A stretch of DNA of 17,402 bases from Ichthyophonus hoferi (GCA_002751075.1 NAOQ01000203.1:2292-19693); one strand, 5' to 3'. Positions 1 to 12,900 are shown, numbered from the stretch's first letter. The notes: generated from the sequence alone by a model not told the origin. Numbers and translations: made by a program.

Positions 1-2266
1 TCACAGTTTTTAGGGCCCAGCCATTCTCATATACGGTTCATTGGAAAAATTACAAAGTTCTCGTAAAACACACAAGATTTTTCACAATATATATATAACA
101 ATTCTGTCGTTTGTATTGTCTAGTCCATCGATAGTTAGTGCAATCTATTGGTTAGACACGGCAATTCAAGCATCTAATAAAATTGAACCAGTCAACGGCA
201 CTCACAGACAATAATCAGTGCTCGATCTCTCACCATTGTCTTCAATAGAAAGCAGATTAAACCAATTAGCTATTCTAACGCTTACGAAAATCAACTAAAG
301 ATCCTGAGAAACTGCGGGGCTAGATATTAAAATGACACATCTTCTATAAATACCCATATCCATTGGTTCATAAAATATATGCCTTTCATTACTGGGCCGT
401 AATATTTATCCAATAGGAAGTTGTTGATAATCATAACACCCATTGGTCCATAAATTAAAGGTAAAATGCTGTTATGCCAGCTAGCCTATAGATTAGTTTC
501 TGCTACGTGGATTACTCTGGAGCCAATTATAAATTTGTATAAAAGCTTATTGGTTTATTTTAGTCTCAAGAGAAATCAACCAAAAACTTCACTAAATTGA
601 AGGCCAACAAATTAGTCAGGCCTGACATGCAGAGAACTGTTTAGCTACTTTCAACAGTAATAACAATTATTATATACACCCAGACTTAGAACTCCTCACT
701 GATCGTTCACACCCTGCTGCTACCATTGTCGCACCTAGCATACTAAGGCAGAAAGTTTTCCTCAACTAAAAGATAATTGTAACTGCTACAGACGGCTAAG
801 ATGAGAACCATCATACACGTCCTCTCTTAACATCATTCTTCTCTCAACCTTTTATTTAAAGTGTATCAGGGCTAAAAAATGCCTCTATTGCTAGCCGAGC
901 AAGAGACACTTCTATTTAACACCTAATTTTGAAACTTCGAACCTGTGGAAAAGCCACTAGCACCATCCATGGATTGCTATAGATGATAGATGATGAATGA
1001 TAACTGTAAAGTTCCCTTCTATAATCACACTGTTTTAGACCACAGTTAGTGCATACATTGCAGGTTATATGGTAAGACTTTTGAAGCATCTTTAGATTCA
1101 GAATAATTTTGTGTACTACAAGCAGAACTCACAGGAGTTTTAACTTATTCCTTACTTAATAATAACGATCTAGCTCGACTAGTGGTAGAAAAGAACATAT
1201 TACATCTAATACAATTTAGTGCAATAAACACTGATTTCATTTTCACAATTATGTAAAGCCAACAGCTTTAAAGCTTCTCATTTTAATATGGATAGATAAT
1301 AGGATATTATACTTTTACATCTCAAATTAATAAACCAGTCACACATTTCCAAACCAGAGAAGACAAAAAATACTCAATCCTATTCTTCCCCTATGCATTT
1401 TTGGAGCTTCAATATCCAACCCCGCAATTGTTGTTCACAGGATTTCTTGAAATCGGTAATACTATTCGGTAGAAAGTTATAATTGAAACCACTTGCTTTC
1501 GGAAACAATTTTATTTCAACTGTATCTTCAAATATTCTGCTGGGACTAAGAAATTTCTTTCAAAAAGCTTAATTCCTCAGCTAATATGGTTGTATTTTAT
1601 ATATAGATTAGTTATATACTGTTGGAACTAAATTGTTCGCTTTACCTTTGGAGTTTATTTATTTTTTTATATACTATATTCGGTTATTACTAGAAATTAA
1701 AGGCGTTCCTTCCTAGAGAAGTTTGATAAGGATTCTTTGTGAAGAATCAAGATTTCTTATTGGTTTGGAGCTTGTGCTGCTCATAGAATCACTTACGGTA
1801 ATTGCATACAATCCATAACGTATTACATAGGTATCACTCAGTTAGCGATTTATCTTTTAGTATACAAGACAACTGAGTTTTTATTATTATATGAAGCTTT
1901 GTGTCTATTCTTCTCATGCTCAAAAATCAGTTTTGAATAAATTCGTTTCAATGAATTATGATAGAAATGCATTTTTAATACCTTCGTGGTTTGTTAACCA
2001 ATTGATTTTTTAATACAAACTATATATTTACTTCGCTTGTAGTAATAGATCAATCATAAACGTTCATTTTGGAATGGAATGTGTCAATAAGCAAATTGTC
2101 AGTGTTTAAAATATAAAACGAAAACTAGCAATAAAGTTATGAACATTCTATGAAAATATACCGCAAGATATATTATTTACTTTATTATATATTATTAACA
2201 ATTTTACCCTCTCCTCAGAACCTTTCGCTCTCTCTTATCTCGTATTACTATTCATATATTTGAACG
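1..2266. other. Upstream non-coding region
   Basis: I see no gene in this 2.3 kb. Both strands are broken by frequent stops and I found no coding stretch resembling a known protein. The DNA is AT-rich, with scattered CCAAT/ATTGG pentamers at roughly the density expected for this composition. The only small structure I can point to is a pair of CCATTGGTYCATAAA copies at 360-374 and 440-454. The region probably holds the promoter and 5' UTR of the gene starting at 2267, and perhaps a 5' UTR intron. Where intergenic DNA ends and transcript begins cannot be told from sequence alone. Confidence 0.6.
2160..2266 (+). promoter_or_regulatory. Probable core promoter / 5' UTR of the DDHD phospholipase gene
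   Basis: AT-rich, TATA-like DNA (about 2168-2197) is followed by a pyrimidine-rich stretch (2205-2260) directly before the start codon. The run TACCCTCTCCTCAG ends at 2218. It could be an initiator-like region or the acceptor of a 5' UTR intron. It cannot join an upstream coding exon in the gene's frame, because an in-frame TGA lies at 2261-2263. This is inference from composition and position only. Confidence 0.25.
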
Positions 2267-2357
2267 ATGTCTGTTCTAGTTATACCTGATGAACAGGTGA
2301 CAGTGGAACATGTAAATGGAAAGGTGATAATACAGGGGTTCCAAGATAGCCTTGCAG
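2267..2357 (+). CDS. Exon 1 (residues 1-30), start codon
   Basis: Begins MSVLVIPDEQ. The in-frame TGA at 2261-2263 makes this ATG the first possible start. The donor is GCAG|GTGAAG, phase 1. Without splicing the frame would stop in intron 1, at TAG 2384-2386. The segment has no recognised domain and is the least conserved part, so exon 1 is less certain than exons 2-25. Confidence 0.75.
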
Positions 2358-5300
2358 GTGAAGTGGGGAGTAGGGAAGGGTATTAGGTACTCTCCTTGTA
2401 TAACATGAAGTATATATATATTCACTCAGAATATGTCTATAAGTTATTATTATATCAACTCTTTCTTTGCTTGTTAACTCCCTCCCTATATCTTTTACTA
2501 CTTTTTCATCTTATCAATGCGTTTATCTTTATTTTTAATATTTTTAATATTTAATTTTTTTTCTCTCTATGTAACTGCACCTCCGTCTACTTACACAACA
2601 TGATAAAAATACTATTAACATTTATATTTATATTTAATTATCTAATTTATTACTGCAACCGCAGACGTCCCTCAGTATGGGTTTGATCTTCCCAAGGCGG
2701 AGGTCAGGTGGTATTATGTTAAGGTATGCTAATGATTATTTATTATGGGCTTCACCTTTATGATTAAACGTACGTGTGTGTTTACAATATGTTTGTATGT
2801 TGTATTAACGGGGCTGTATTGGTTATATGAAGTTGTATTGTAAGTAATTTCCTTAATTTATAAAGGGGGTTTGCTTAGTGATGTGTATTTATATGTATAT
2901 TTTTACATATATTTGTATATATATATATACATGCAACCTCTATACTCACCTTAGTATTACCAGCAGGCATAGTACTTCCTAAATATTAACACAAGTATAT
3001 CACATTATTTCCTCCCTAAATAGTACGATACTAACGAAAAGATACCTTTTACTGATGTGGATGGTATACAACTGGAGACTGCATTTAGAGAGAATGTGGA
3101 GGTAAGTTTGGTTTTAGTAGAGGAGGAATGGGAGAGGGTAGAACCTAATGAGGGAAGAGAGGTTTGTGGGTTGTGTGAGTAGTAGAGAAAGAGGGTAGAG
3201 TGTATAGGAGGGGGGAGGAGAGCTTGGTGACAATGGGTATATGACAGGCGGCCAAGGTAATGTGTTAGTGATAGAGATAGGAAGAGGGTGAGGGAGAGTG
3301 AGATGGAGAGGATGTGGTATAGTAATAGTTATGGTTGTGGTTATGATATAGTGATAGTTATAGTTATGATATATATATACGTTTATAAATGTTTATAAGC
3401 TTATATAATTTATTGATTTATATTTATACATGCAAACATATACACACACACACACACATATATAGGGGGCTACCTTACCACCGGTTCTGGTTCTTGATAG
3501 ATTATATGAAGTAGATCTTACCAGCATGGCCATGACTGGAATCTATTGGGAGGTACCAGTGCAGGTGCGTAAAGAACCAACAACGTGTTAGATTATTTAT
3601 AGTGTTACTGGTTTCTCTTTTCAATTGTTGATATCAATTCTTTCTTTTTTTCCTTCTATTATTTCTTTCTCTTATCACGTTTCTATCTTATTAATATCTT
3701 TTACTCGTAATTCTTTCCATTATTAGCGTGACATCATATTAACACTTTCCTACACAAATCTATACTACACTATACTATACACTATACTATACACTATACT
3801 ATACATTATACTATGCACCATACTATGCACTATACTATATACTACACCAATATGTATCACTATAGAAAGTATCCCGTCAATTCTGGTTCATTGATAAAAA
3901 GTATGGCACTAAACCTGTGGAAGAATGGGTACCATGTGATGACATCACAGCTGCTGGCTTAGAGCTAGTCCGTTCTATCTATTTTGTTAGAGTAAGTATT
4001 GCATATTGAGATATATTATTTTGTATTGCATTGTATTATATTATATTATATTATATTATATTATATTATATTATATTAAATCATTATCTAATTGCTGTAT
4101 GTTAAATTAATGTGTTTTATAGAGCCAGACCCTTTCCACTTGGCTATTATGGATTTCCTTGAGATATAGTTGCATGTTATTAATTATTTTGCTAACCTAC
4201 TTCAACACCTACAAGTGCATTTTTCTGGCAGTTTTTAATGAAATTAAACATCGTTTTAGATTAATGATGTTTTATCTAATGATTACCATAGGTATGCTAA
4301 GGTTTGTAGAGTTCTGTCTGTAATTTAAAGCCAACTCAAACTTGAAAATATACATTTCCTATCTTACATTATTAATGTTATCACTCTTAGATGTGTATGT
4401 GTACAGATCAGTTTAGAGAATGCACCATACCAATCCAATTAGCTAATTTAATTAATTAATTAACCCAACCTAACCCGGGGCACTATCTCAATGACTATGT
4501 ATTTATACACATCATCACCTAACCGATATAACTGGATGACTATCACACCAACGCCCTTATCATTCCTTTATTTTATACATTTGTACCATTGCTGCCTTAT
4601 ATATACATTTGCACTATTCCTGCCTTACATATATATATACATTCGCACCATTCCTTCATTATATAGGACAATATAACTGCCCGCCTACGCGTCAACTTCC
4701 CTCACATTGGCCGACAGGCTGTATTCTTTACGCAAGAGGATCTTTGGCTATTTGATTATGGCATTATGGGCTTTACCTTTTTGTCTAAACGTATGTGTAT
4801 TTACAATGTGTATGTATGTTGTTCTTTGCTATATCGCCATGTTTTCTGTTGTTTTTATACTGTATGATACTATTTTGTTTTATTTCATATTATACTATAG
4901 TTTATTGTATTATATTGTCTTATATTTCATTATATTATATCATATTATATTATATTACCTTATATTGTGCATCTTCTTTTCTATCCTTATATATAATAAT
5001 ACCTCCCTATAGCCCCCAGTGACAAGACCAAAGGGTGGCGCATGAAACGTGGATTCAAATATACTGAGGTGTGTAAAGTTTACTCCACAACCTTACATAA
5101 TACTCCTTGTTGTGTTAATTCTTTTTTATATATTTACCAGCTACTGTAAATACTGTTTTATATTTGTTATAGTACCTGTATGACCTTGGTTATGTACTTC
5201 AGTCGTATATTTTATTTTTATTTTGGGTTGTATATCTATTCGTTATAGTTCACATTTACTATATATTTCTTATTATAACGCATTTTCTGTAATTTTTATG

Positions 5301-5811
5301 CATAAAATTTTCCACTTACTTGAAACGTTTCTATATCACAACTTTTAATGTGAGTATAAATTTTATAGTCTATTAAAAATTGGAATATATTAGTTTTCTA
5401 CATACCAAATATAAAAATATTTTTCTTTCATACACTAAGATCAATAAAAAACCAGGAAAATCATTTTATATGCAGACGTGGGTAAATCACAGTGGTTGGT
5501 TAAATTGTATTATCACATTCATCATTTAAGTTAAATTTCTCTTTGTGACCAATGCAATCAGCCCTTTAAAATATCTATAGTTTATTTTAGCATATCTCTA
5601 CCTACCTTTACATTTACTTCCGTACATACACCGTACTATCAATGATACCATTGATTAGTTAAAATATGAATGTCGGGGTATTGGAAGAGAGTTGCCGAAA
5701 GTGATTAGAACTAATATGTATTCTTTCCGTCCATAGAACCAGTTAAAGAGTATTGTGGCTACCCATGAAAAACGTATGGTGGTATGTATTTCCTCATATA
5801 TTACATGACAA

Positions 5812-5845
<34 letters not shown>

Positions 5846-8800
5846 TATCCTAGTTTAATATCATGTATAGTATTGTGATATTTAATTAACGTAATATTCT
5901 ACTATTTTACTATTATAATCGCATAGTACTATATTATTATTTTATTATGCCATTATCGTATTACATATATTATCATACATACTTATGTATATACTAATAA
6001 TATAATGATTTCTCTGGATATATCGTTGTCTTCTTTTTACTATAATTAGCCAATCTTTTATAATCAGTTTATATTACCTATTGGTCATTAATAACATGTC
6101 ATTATTTCATCTTACTATAATGCACACATAGATTCATCCCTGAAATATAGGCTATGTAGCAGCATACTCAATTGACTGGTGGTTATTTTTAGACAGGATC
6201 TCCAGAAGACATTGATCATCTATTGATCTGCGTACACGGTATGTGCTACATGTGTAAACCGTAACATATTATAAATTGATTGTTATATATAACAATAAAT
6301 CTCTATTCATATATTCATATATACTATTATATTTTATGCAAATTATTATAATAAACTTGAATACAAATAGAATATATAGAAATATATTAATATACACACA
6401 GTAATATATATCAGGTAGCACATATTAATTACGTCGGTTGATATACAACTATTACTAATTTTAAAATGACACAGGTATTGGTCAAAAGATGGAGGGAGTT
6501 AATGTATTTAACGACACGGATAATCTTCGGGCGTCTATGAAAGCTATGTGTTTGGAGAATTTTTCCAATCTTCAAAATAAATATATGGTGCTAGCCGTGG
6601 ATGTAAGAATTAGTGCTTTGTTGTGTTATATGGTGTATTGAGTGTAGGGTGTAGGATATAGTGTGCAGTATATATGGTAGTCTAGAGTATTTAGTGTGTA
6701 TGATACAGGATATAGGGTATAGGGTATAGGGTATATGATATGGTCTATAGGATATAGGGTATCAGGTGTAGGGTATATGGTATAGTGTGTGAGGTATGCT
6801 ATTTTGTGTAGGGTATATGAGGTATAGTACATATTGTGCATTGTGTACAATGGCGGGTGTATAGTTAGAGTGATAAAAATAGTTGGTTTGGTTTTGATGA
6901 GACTAATGTTAATAATATTTGTAATCGTAGTAGAAATAGTAATAGTAATAATAATTATAGGCTTACCATCGTATTGGGTAGATCGTTAAAAATAATATAA
7001 TCGAGAATATTTGTTGGCCATAAAGAGAAATACATAAAAATAAAATAAAGTCTTAACCATTAGAATCTACAAAGGGAATAGATACACAGAGAAAGAAAAA
7101 GGAAAAGAAAGAGAGATAAACGGATAGATGCAATTGTATATAAAATGGGTCAGCACTAGAAAGATATAATGAAAGGGAACTAATATTATATAGAAAAGAT
7201 ACTTCTATATCCATGCACCTATCAACAGTAACTATTAAAATATAATATCGAGTCACCAGTCCTTTCGTCTTATTGCATTACATGAATAAACCATGGCAGA
7301 GTACTGTCTGCACTATGTACTAATAAGGAAATATTGTAATCAGTGGCGCAAAAATTTAAAATTATCATTTGAGACTGGCGATGCATCTGAAGAGAGAGTA
7401 CAGTTAGATGATGTTACCTTGGAAGGTAAAGTATATATCTTCGTATATGTAAATGTATATGTATATGTGTATGTATGTATGTATAGGTATATGTATATAT
7501 GTATCATAATATAGCTTACTATATCTTAGTACTTTTGCAATCCCGTATATATACATATGGGCACAATTATTTACATTCTAACGTCATCTTATATGCACAA
7601 AGGGTTGATCTCTGGTTTAAAGCATCCATCTAACCAGTAACTATACCATTTCATTATATATATTATCACTGATAACTAGTATAAGTTGATTGGTTTTATA
7701 CAATTGTCTAATTTAAGAATATAAAATCAAATACAAAGATAAATTACCTTTTTACTGCCATTATTTATATATTTATACATATCATACCAGAATTATTATA
7801 TGGTCATTAAAATATAAATGCTTTACTGTATATATTAATGACTTAATTAATGACTGTTTAAATATAGTCGGTCGTCATATGTTATTATAAATAACCAATA
7901 TATAAGCATGAATAAATTCCTTAACATTGTTTAAATTTTACTTGGTCTAGGAATGTATATTTACTATATTTGGTATGATCACAGGCATCAGACCAATCAG
8001 AACTATTTTAAACGCTACGGTATTGGATGGCATCTACTACATGGACCCAATGTACGTTTTTTATACTCTTTTATCGAATACATGTTCATATTTAAATTAT
8101 AATATATTAATGTTCGACATAGTTATATTATACATGTAAATATAAAAATAAATGTTTAGATCTTTTCATCTTCCTTTTGATCCAACATATTTCCTTATTT
8201 ATAATATCAGTACGTAGATAAGTAACTATAAATTAAGCTATATTGAGGCTTGTATATGCATTTACTCATCTATTTATAGATGCGGTCAATTGATTATGGA
8301 TGAACTGGCCAATCAAATCATGAGGGTCTATTCTAAATTTATCCAACATCATCCGGGATTTGAAGCGAGAGGGGGAAAGGTAAGTCTATGTATACAGACC
8401 AATGATTAACAGATTGATATGTAATGACGATCTATATATATGTATATGTATTTAATCACGTAGTATAATGATTGGCGGAGAGTCATGTGAGTGTTATGGG
8501 GTGCTTTCTGATTGGTGAAGTATTGAATGATATCAGGCGACATACATTAACTATTCTTATGGTAACTGTTTATTTTACATCTTTTGTGAGCATTGTTGAC
8601 AATTTAAAATTGATTCAATAATGATAATATCGGTGTGTTTTTAGACAGAGTGCGTTGTTTGGAAAATTAGAAATAAAATATCCGTATTGGTGAATGAATG
8701 GTTGTATACAAGATGTCCTTTATTTCGATTGTATTGGTTTGTTTTTATCTTTATAAAATTAGTATTGTAAGATAATTATAATTTAAAAAGTCTAGTATTA

Positions 8801-9880
8801 GCTAGTAGCATATAACCTTTAGTAATGATAGCTACCCAATATATGTATATCTCAACCAGTCTTGTGCAAGCCGAATAGGGTTAGGATAAAAATATTTATT
8901 GAGGGGATAGGGACTGATGAAATGTGCAACAAGATAATAGCAGAACAGTATAAGAATGTGTAAAGAGAGTGGCATATAAGTAGATTTACAAAGCGGTGAT
9001 ATATATATATATATATATGGGTCTCTTTGTATTCATTCATATTATTTGCTAACTAAGCCTTAATTTTATTTCATTATCAGGTGTCGATCTTCTCACATTC
9101 ATTGGGTAGTGCCTTATCTTTTGATCTGATATGTAACCAATCAGTTACCCCAAAACTGCCATGCCTGGCTAAAGGACTAGCTAAGACTTGCTCTCTTCCC
9201 TCGGAAGCTTTGGTTAGTATATTATTATAAAATTTGATGTATTGATGTGATTGGCCATGGTTATGCATATAAAAATGTAAATTCAGTTAGGATATCAGAG
9301 TGTCTAGGACTGTTTATATATATGCCCAATTAATATATTGATTAAATATGTTTTTTCTGCAGTTGCCGAATCAGTCATCGATGAACTATTTTGATATTTT
9401 GCCGTCAGACAATATCGAGGTATAGTGTTTATATGATATAGTATGGTATAGTATGGTAGTGTATAGGATAGTATAGTATGGTATAATATGGTAGTTTGTA
9501 GGATAGTACAGTATGGAATAGTATGGTAATATGCAGGATAGGATAGTATTATATGATATAGTGCAAGCGAAGATAATATATGAGAGAAAGAGGGAGAGAA
9601 GGATAACGCTTGGATTTTGACTTCATTACGAAACAAAATTGGCATACACACACACATATATATATATATTAGTTATTTTGTGGTTTTAAAACAGTATATA
9701 ATAAAAAAAGCTAAATATGGTATATGTTTCAAGAGTCTGATTAGATAGAGACTGGGATCTTAGGTAATTTCTGCTAAGAAAGAGATGATGAAATTAAAGA
9801 ATATTATTGATGCAAAGTCAAACGAATGCCCTACGGTGAGTGGATAATGAAATGCTGTCTTATAAAGAGCTTTGTGGATA

Positions 9881-9917
<37 letters not shown>

Positions 9918-12900
9918 ATACCCCTGCCGCTAACAACACCCTAATTATAATGAATAATAGATCAGCCATTGAATGTACATAAGTACATAAACAATTATAT
10001 ATTATCGACACTTTTATCCAATCCAATTTATTCTTTATAACTAGTCAATCATATGTTTGTTTTAAGGTTTATTTTTGCTTCCTTCCTACCTACACTATCT
10101 CTACATTGCCTGATTTTCTATATTGTCATTTCATAATCAGTAATATTTGATGTTTAATAATATATGGATAGATAAGCCAATAATTGCTCATAATGGTTTT
10201 TAATTTTTGCTTCAAATCCATAGTTTTTCTTTTCATAAGATCTGTAAATGTATATATACCAATAAAAATTTCACATTTAATAATAATAACCGACACACGA
10301 ATACATCAATGCCTTTAAATTTAATTCTAATGATATGCTATTATGCTATTATACTGATATACTATTATACTATTATACTATTATATGACTATACTATTAT
10401 GTTAATATATTACTATACTACTATACTTGTTAATATATTACTATACTACTATACTTGTTAATATATTACTATACTACTATACTTGTTAATATATTACTAT
10501 ACTACTATACTTGTTAATATATTACTTTACTACTATACTTGTTAATATATTACTTTAATACTATACTATTATACTATTATACTATTATTATGTTCAGAAT
10601 CTTTCAGATAAATATAATAATATTATTATCCGCTCTATAGAGAGCGACTGGGATAAGTAACCTGGGCCGTAATTACAAACAACTACCATTTAAAGTACAC
10701 ACGTTGTTTATGGTCGGCAGCCCTGTGGGCCTTCTCCTGGGATGTGGGTAGGATGTAACAGTAACAGCGTATATGCATTATGCTTTATAATATTAGGGCG
10801 GTGCTATTAGTTAGTAAATGGGGTATAGAGAGGGGTTTATGTGTTATGTATTATGTATTAGCATATAGGAGGGGGGGTTATTGGTTAGTAAATTAGATAT
10901 AGAGGGAGGGGTATATGTATTTAAACATTGATATAAAGGGATTTATGTGTAAGTAAATAGGATGGACCTTGGTTTATGTATTGGAATATTTGATAAGGGG
11001 GGCGGGGGCGGGGGCGGGGTGTATGTATAAGAAAATTGAATATAAGGGGTTTGATACTATGCAATTTGATGGAAAAAGTGATCACTTATATGATTAAGGT
11101 AGGGCATTTAATAACGATAAAATATAATTGGATTGTTAAAAGGATATCGAGATAGGATTGCCATAATTGGTTAATTAGTGCATTTATATAGATTGATATA
11201 TATATGTGTGTGTTGATGCTCAATTGGTGGTTATCAATGGCGTCCGGTAAATGATTGTGTGTACTTATATGCATATATATAGAATTATATTTTGTCATAC
11301 ATATTAATTACATAATGACCATATATCAATCACCAATGGAAACATTGCTTTTAATTATTTTAATGGTATATGTATGTATACAGTGCGGGATATGAAGCTA
11401 AGCAGTCAGCCAGTTGAAAATCGAGGAACTGTAATGCCAGTTTGTCAAAAGATCTTTAATGTATTCCATCCTGTAGGTTATTCTCTACCTTATCCTACCA
11501 TTTTAAATACATTTATATTTTTATTTCTTTATAGATAGTATTAAAATAAGAACCGTACCACCATTTTATCAACTCTTATGCGCGTAAGCGATTTTTATTA
11601 TATCATACCAGACCCTATCATATGATACTATACTATATAATATTATATCTTATTATATCTTATCATATCATGTTATTCTTTTTTAATTAGGATGTATTAT
11701 TTGTCTTTTAAACCATTTCTAACTCTAATATGTGTATGGTCCTTGATGTGCCCCCCCCCTTCTTATTGGATCATCTCTACAGTATGACCCAATTGTAAGT
11801 TTTGTCCCTTCTATTATTCTATGTTTATTATTTTTATCTTTCTCTTTGTTTATCTCTGTATCTATCTATCTCTTAATTCGTATGTGTTTATTATCTATTT
11901 ATGGTGGGTCAATAGAACAGTTTTTAACTCATAATCTATTTAAAGTTAGATTATTTAATATATGTATAGATATAGATATTAGATGTATATATATGTATGC
12001 ATAGAAAATATACCAGCCACTCTAATGTATGGTCCGTTACCTATACAGGCTTATCGGGTTGAACCGAATATCTCCAAATCACTTGTGAAGGCAAAGCCCT
12101 TGCTTGTTCCTTATTATAAAGGAGGTAGATAGAGATAGTCTTGTGTACATGTGTAGGGTAGGATAGAGGAGGGAGAAGGAAGAGGAGGAGAGAGATACGT
12201 TTCTGTATGTGTGTGGAAATAATGTAATAATGGCACTGTAATAAGAAGGTTATGCAATGGTTACCATGGTAGCTGTACAGTATGTGGTATGTTATGATGT
12301 TATGTTATGTTTTGTTATAATATAGTGTAATATGTTGGGCTATGGGCTGTTATGGTATGTTGTATTGTGAAATGATATGATATAGTATGCTATACTATGT
12401 TTCGATATGATATTATATATTACGGTATATTATACTATGAGATGGTATAGTATGTTATGTTATGTTATGGTATAAAATGGCATGATATATTATGATATAA
12501 TGTGGTAGGCTATTATACGTTATGGTTTGTTTTTTATGTCGTATTGTTATATTATGGTATGATGCTATGTTATTTTTTATTATAATATAGTGTAGTATAT
12601 TGGGCTATGGTGTCGATTCTTTATATTTACTCAATGACACCGTGGTATTTGATTAAATACTGATAGGTAAGTGGTTAATTAAACAGGTCTGAGATTTCAA
12701 AATAATGTTAGTACGTTAATGGATGGTGCTTCGGCCACTGTTCAGGTATTGACTGGATGTCATGTGGGATTGTTTACTAGTTTTCGTTGGTTTATTTTAT
12801 TTTATTTTTGGTCTATTTTTTAATATATTTAATGCAGTTGATAATTGTTAGCTTGATTATTATTATTATTATTATTATTATAAATGTTATTGTTATTATT

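Noticed and set aside
4460-4476. Telomere-like TAACCCAACCTAACCC
   Set aside because: Barely two imperfect units, with no array or junction around them. Probably chance.
4707-5012. 101-residue open frame across exon 6 and intron 6
   Set aside because: It reads real exon 6 in the wrong frame and then Tyr/Ile/Leu-rich low-complexity intron sequence. The exon fits the phospholipase frame.
6626-6850. 74-residue minus-strand open frame rich in Tyr, Thr and Pro
   Set aside because: It is the complement of the GGTATAG tandem array in intron 10. The repeat explains the open frame.
9304-9657. 117-residue minus-strand open frame
   Set aside because: It is a reading of the GTATAGTATGG array of intron 15 plus exon 15 backwards, with HTIPY-type repeats and no family resemblance.
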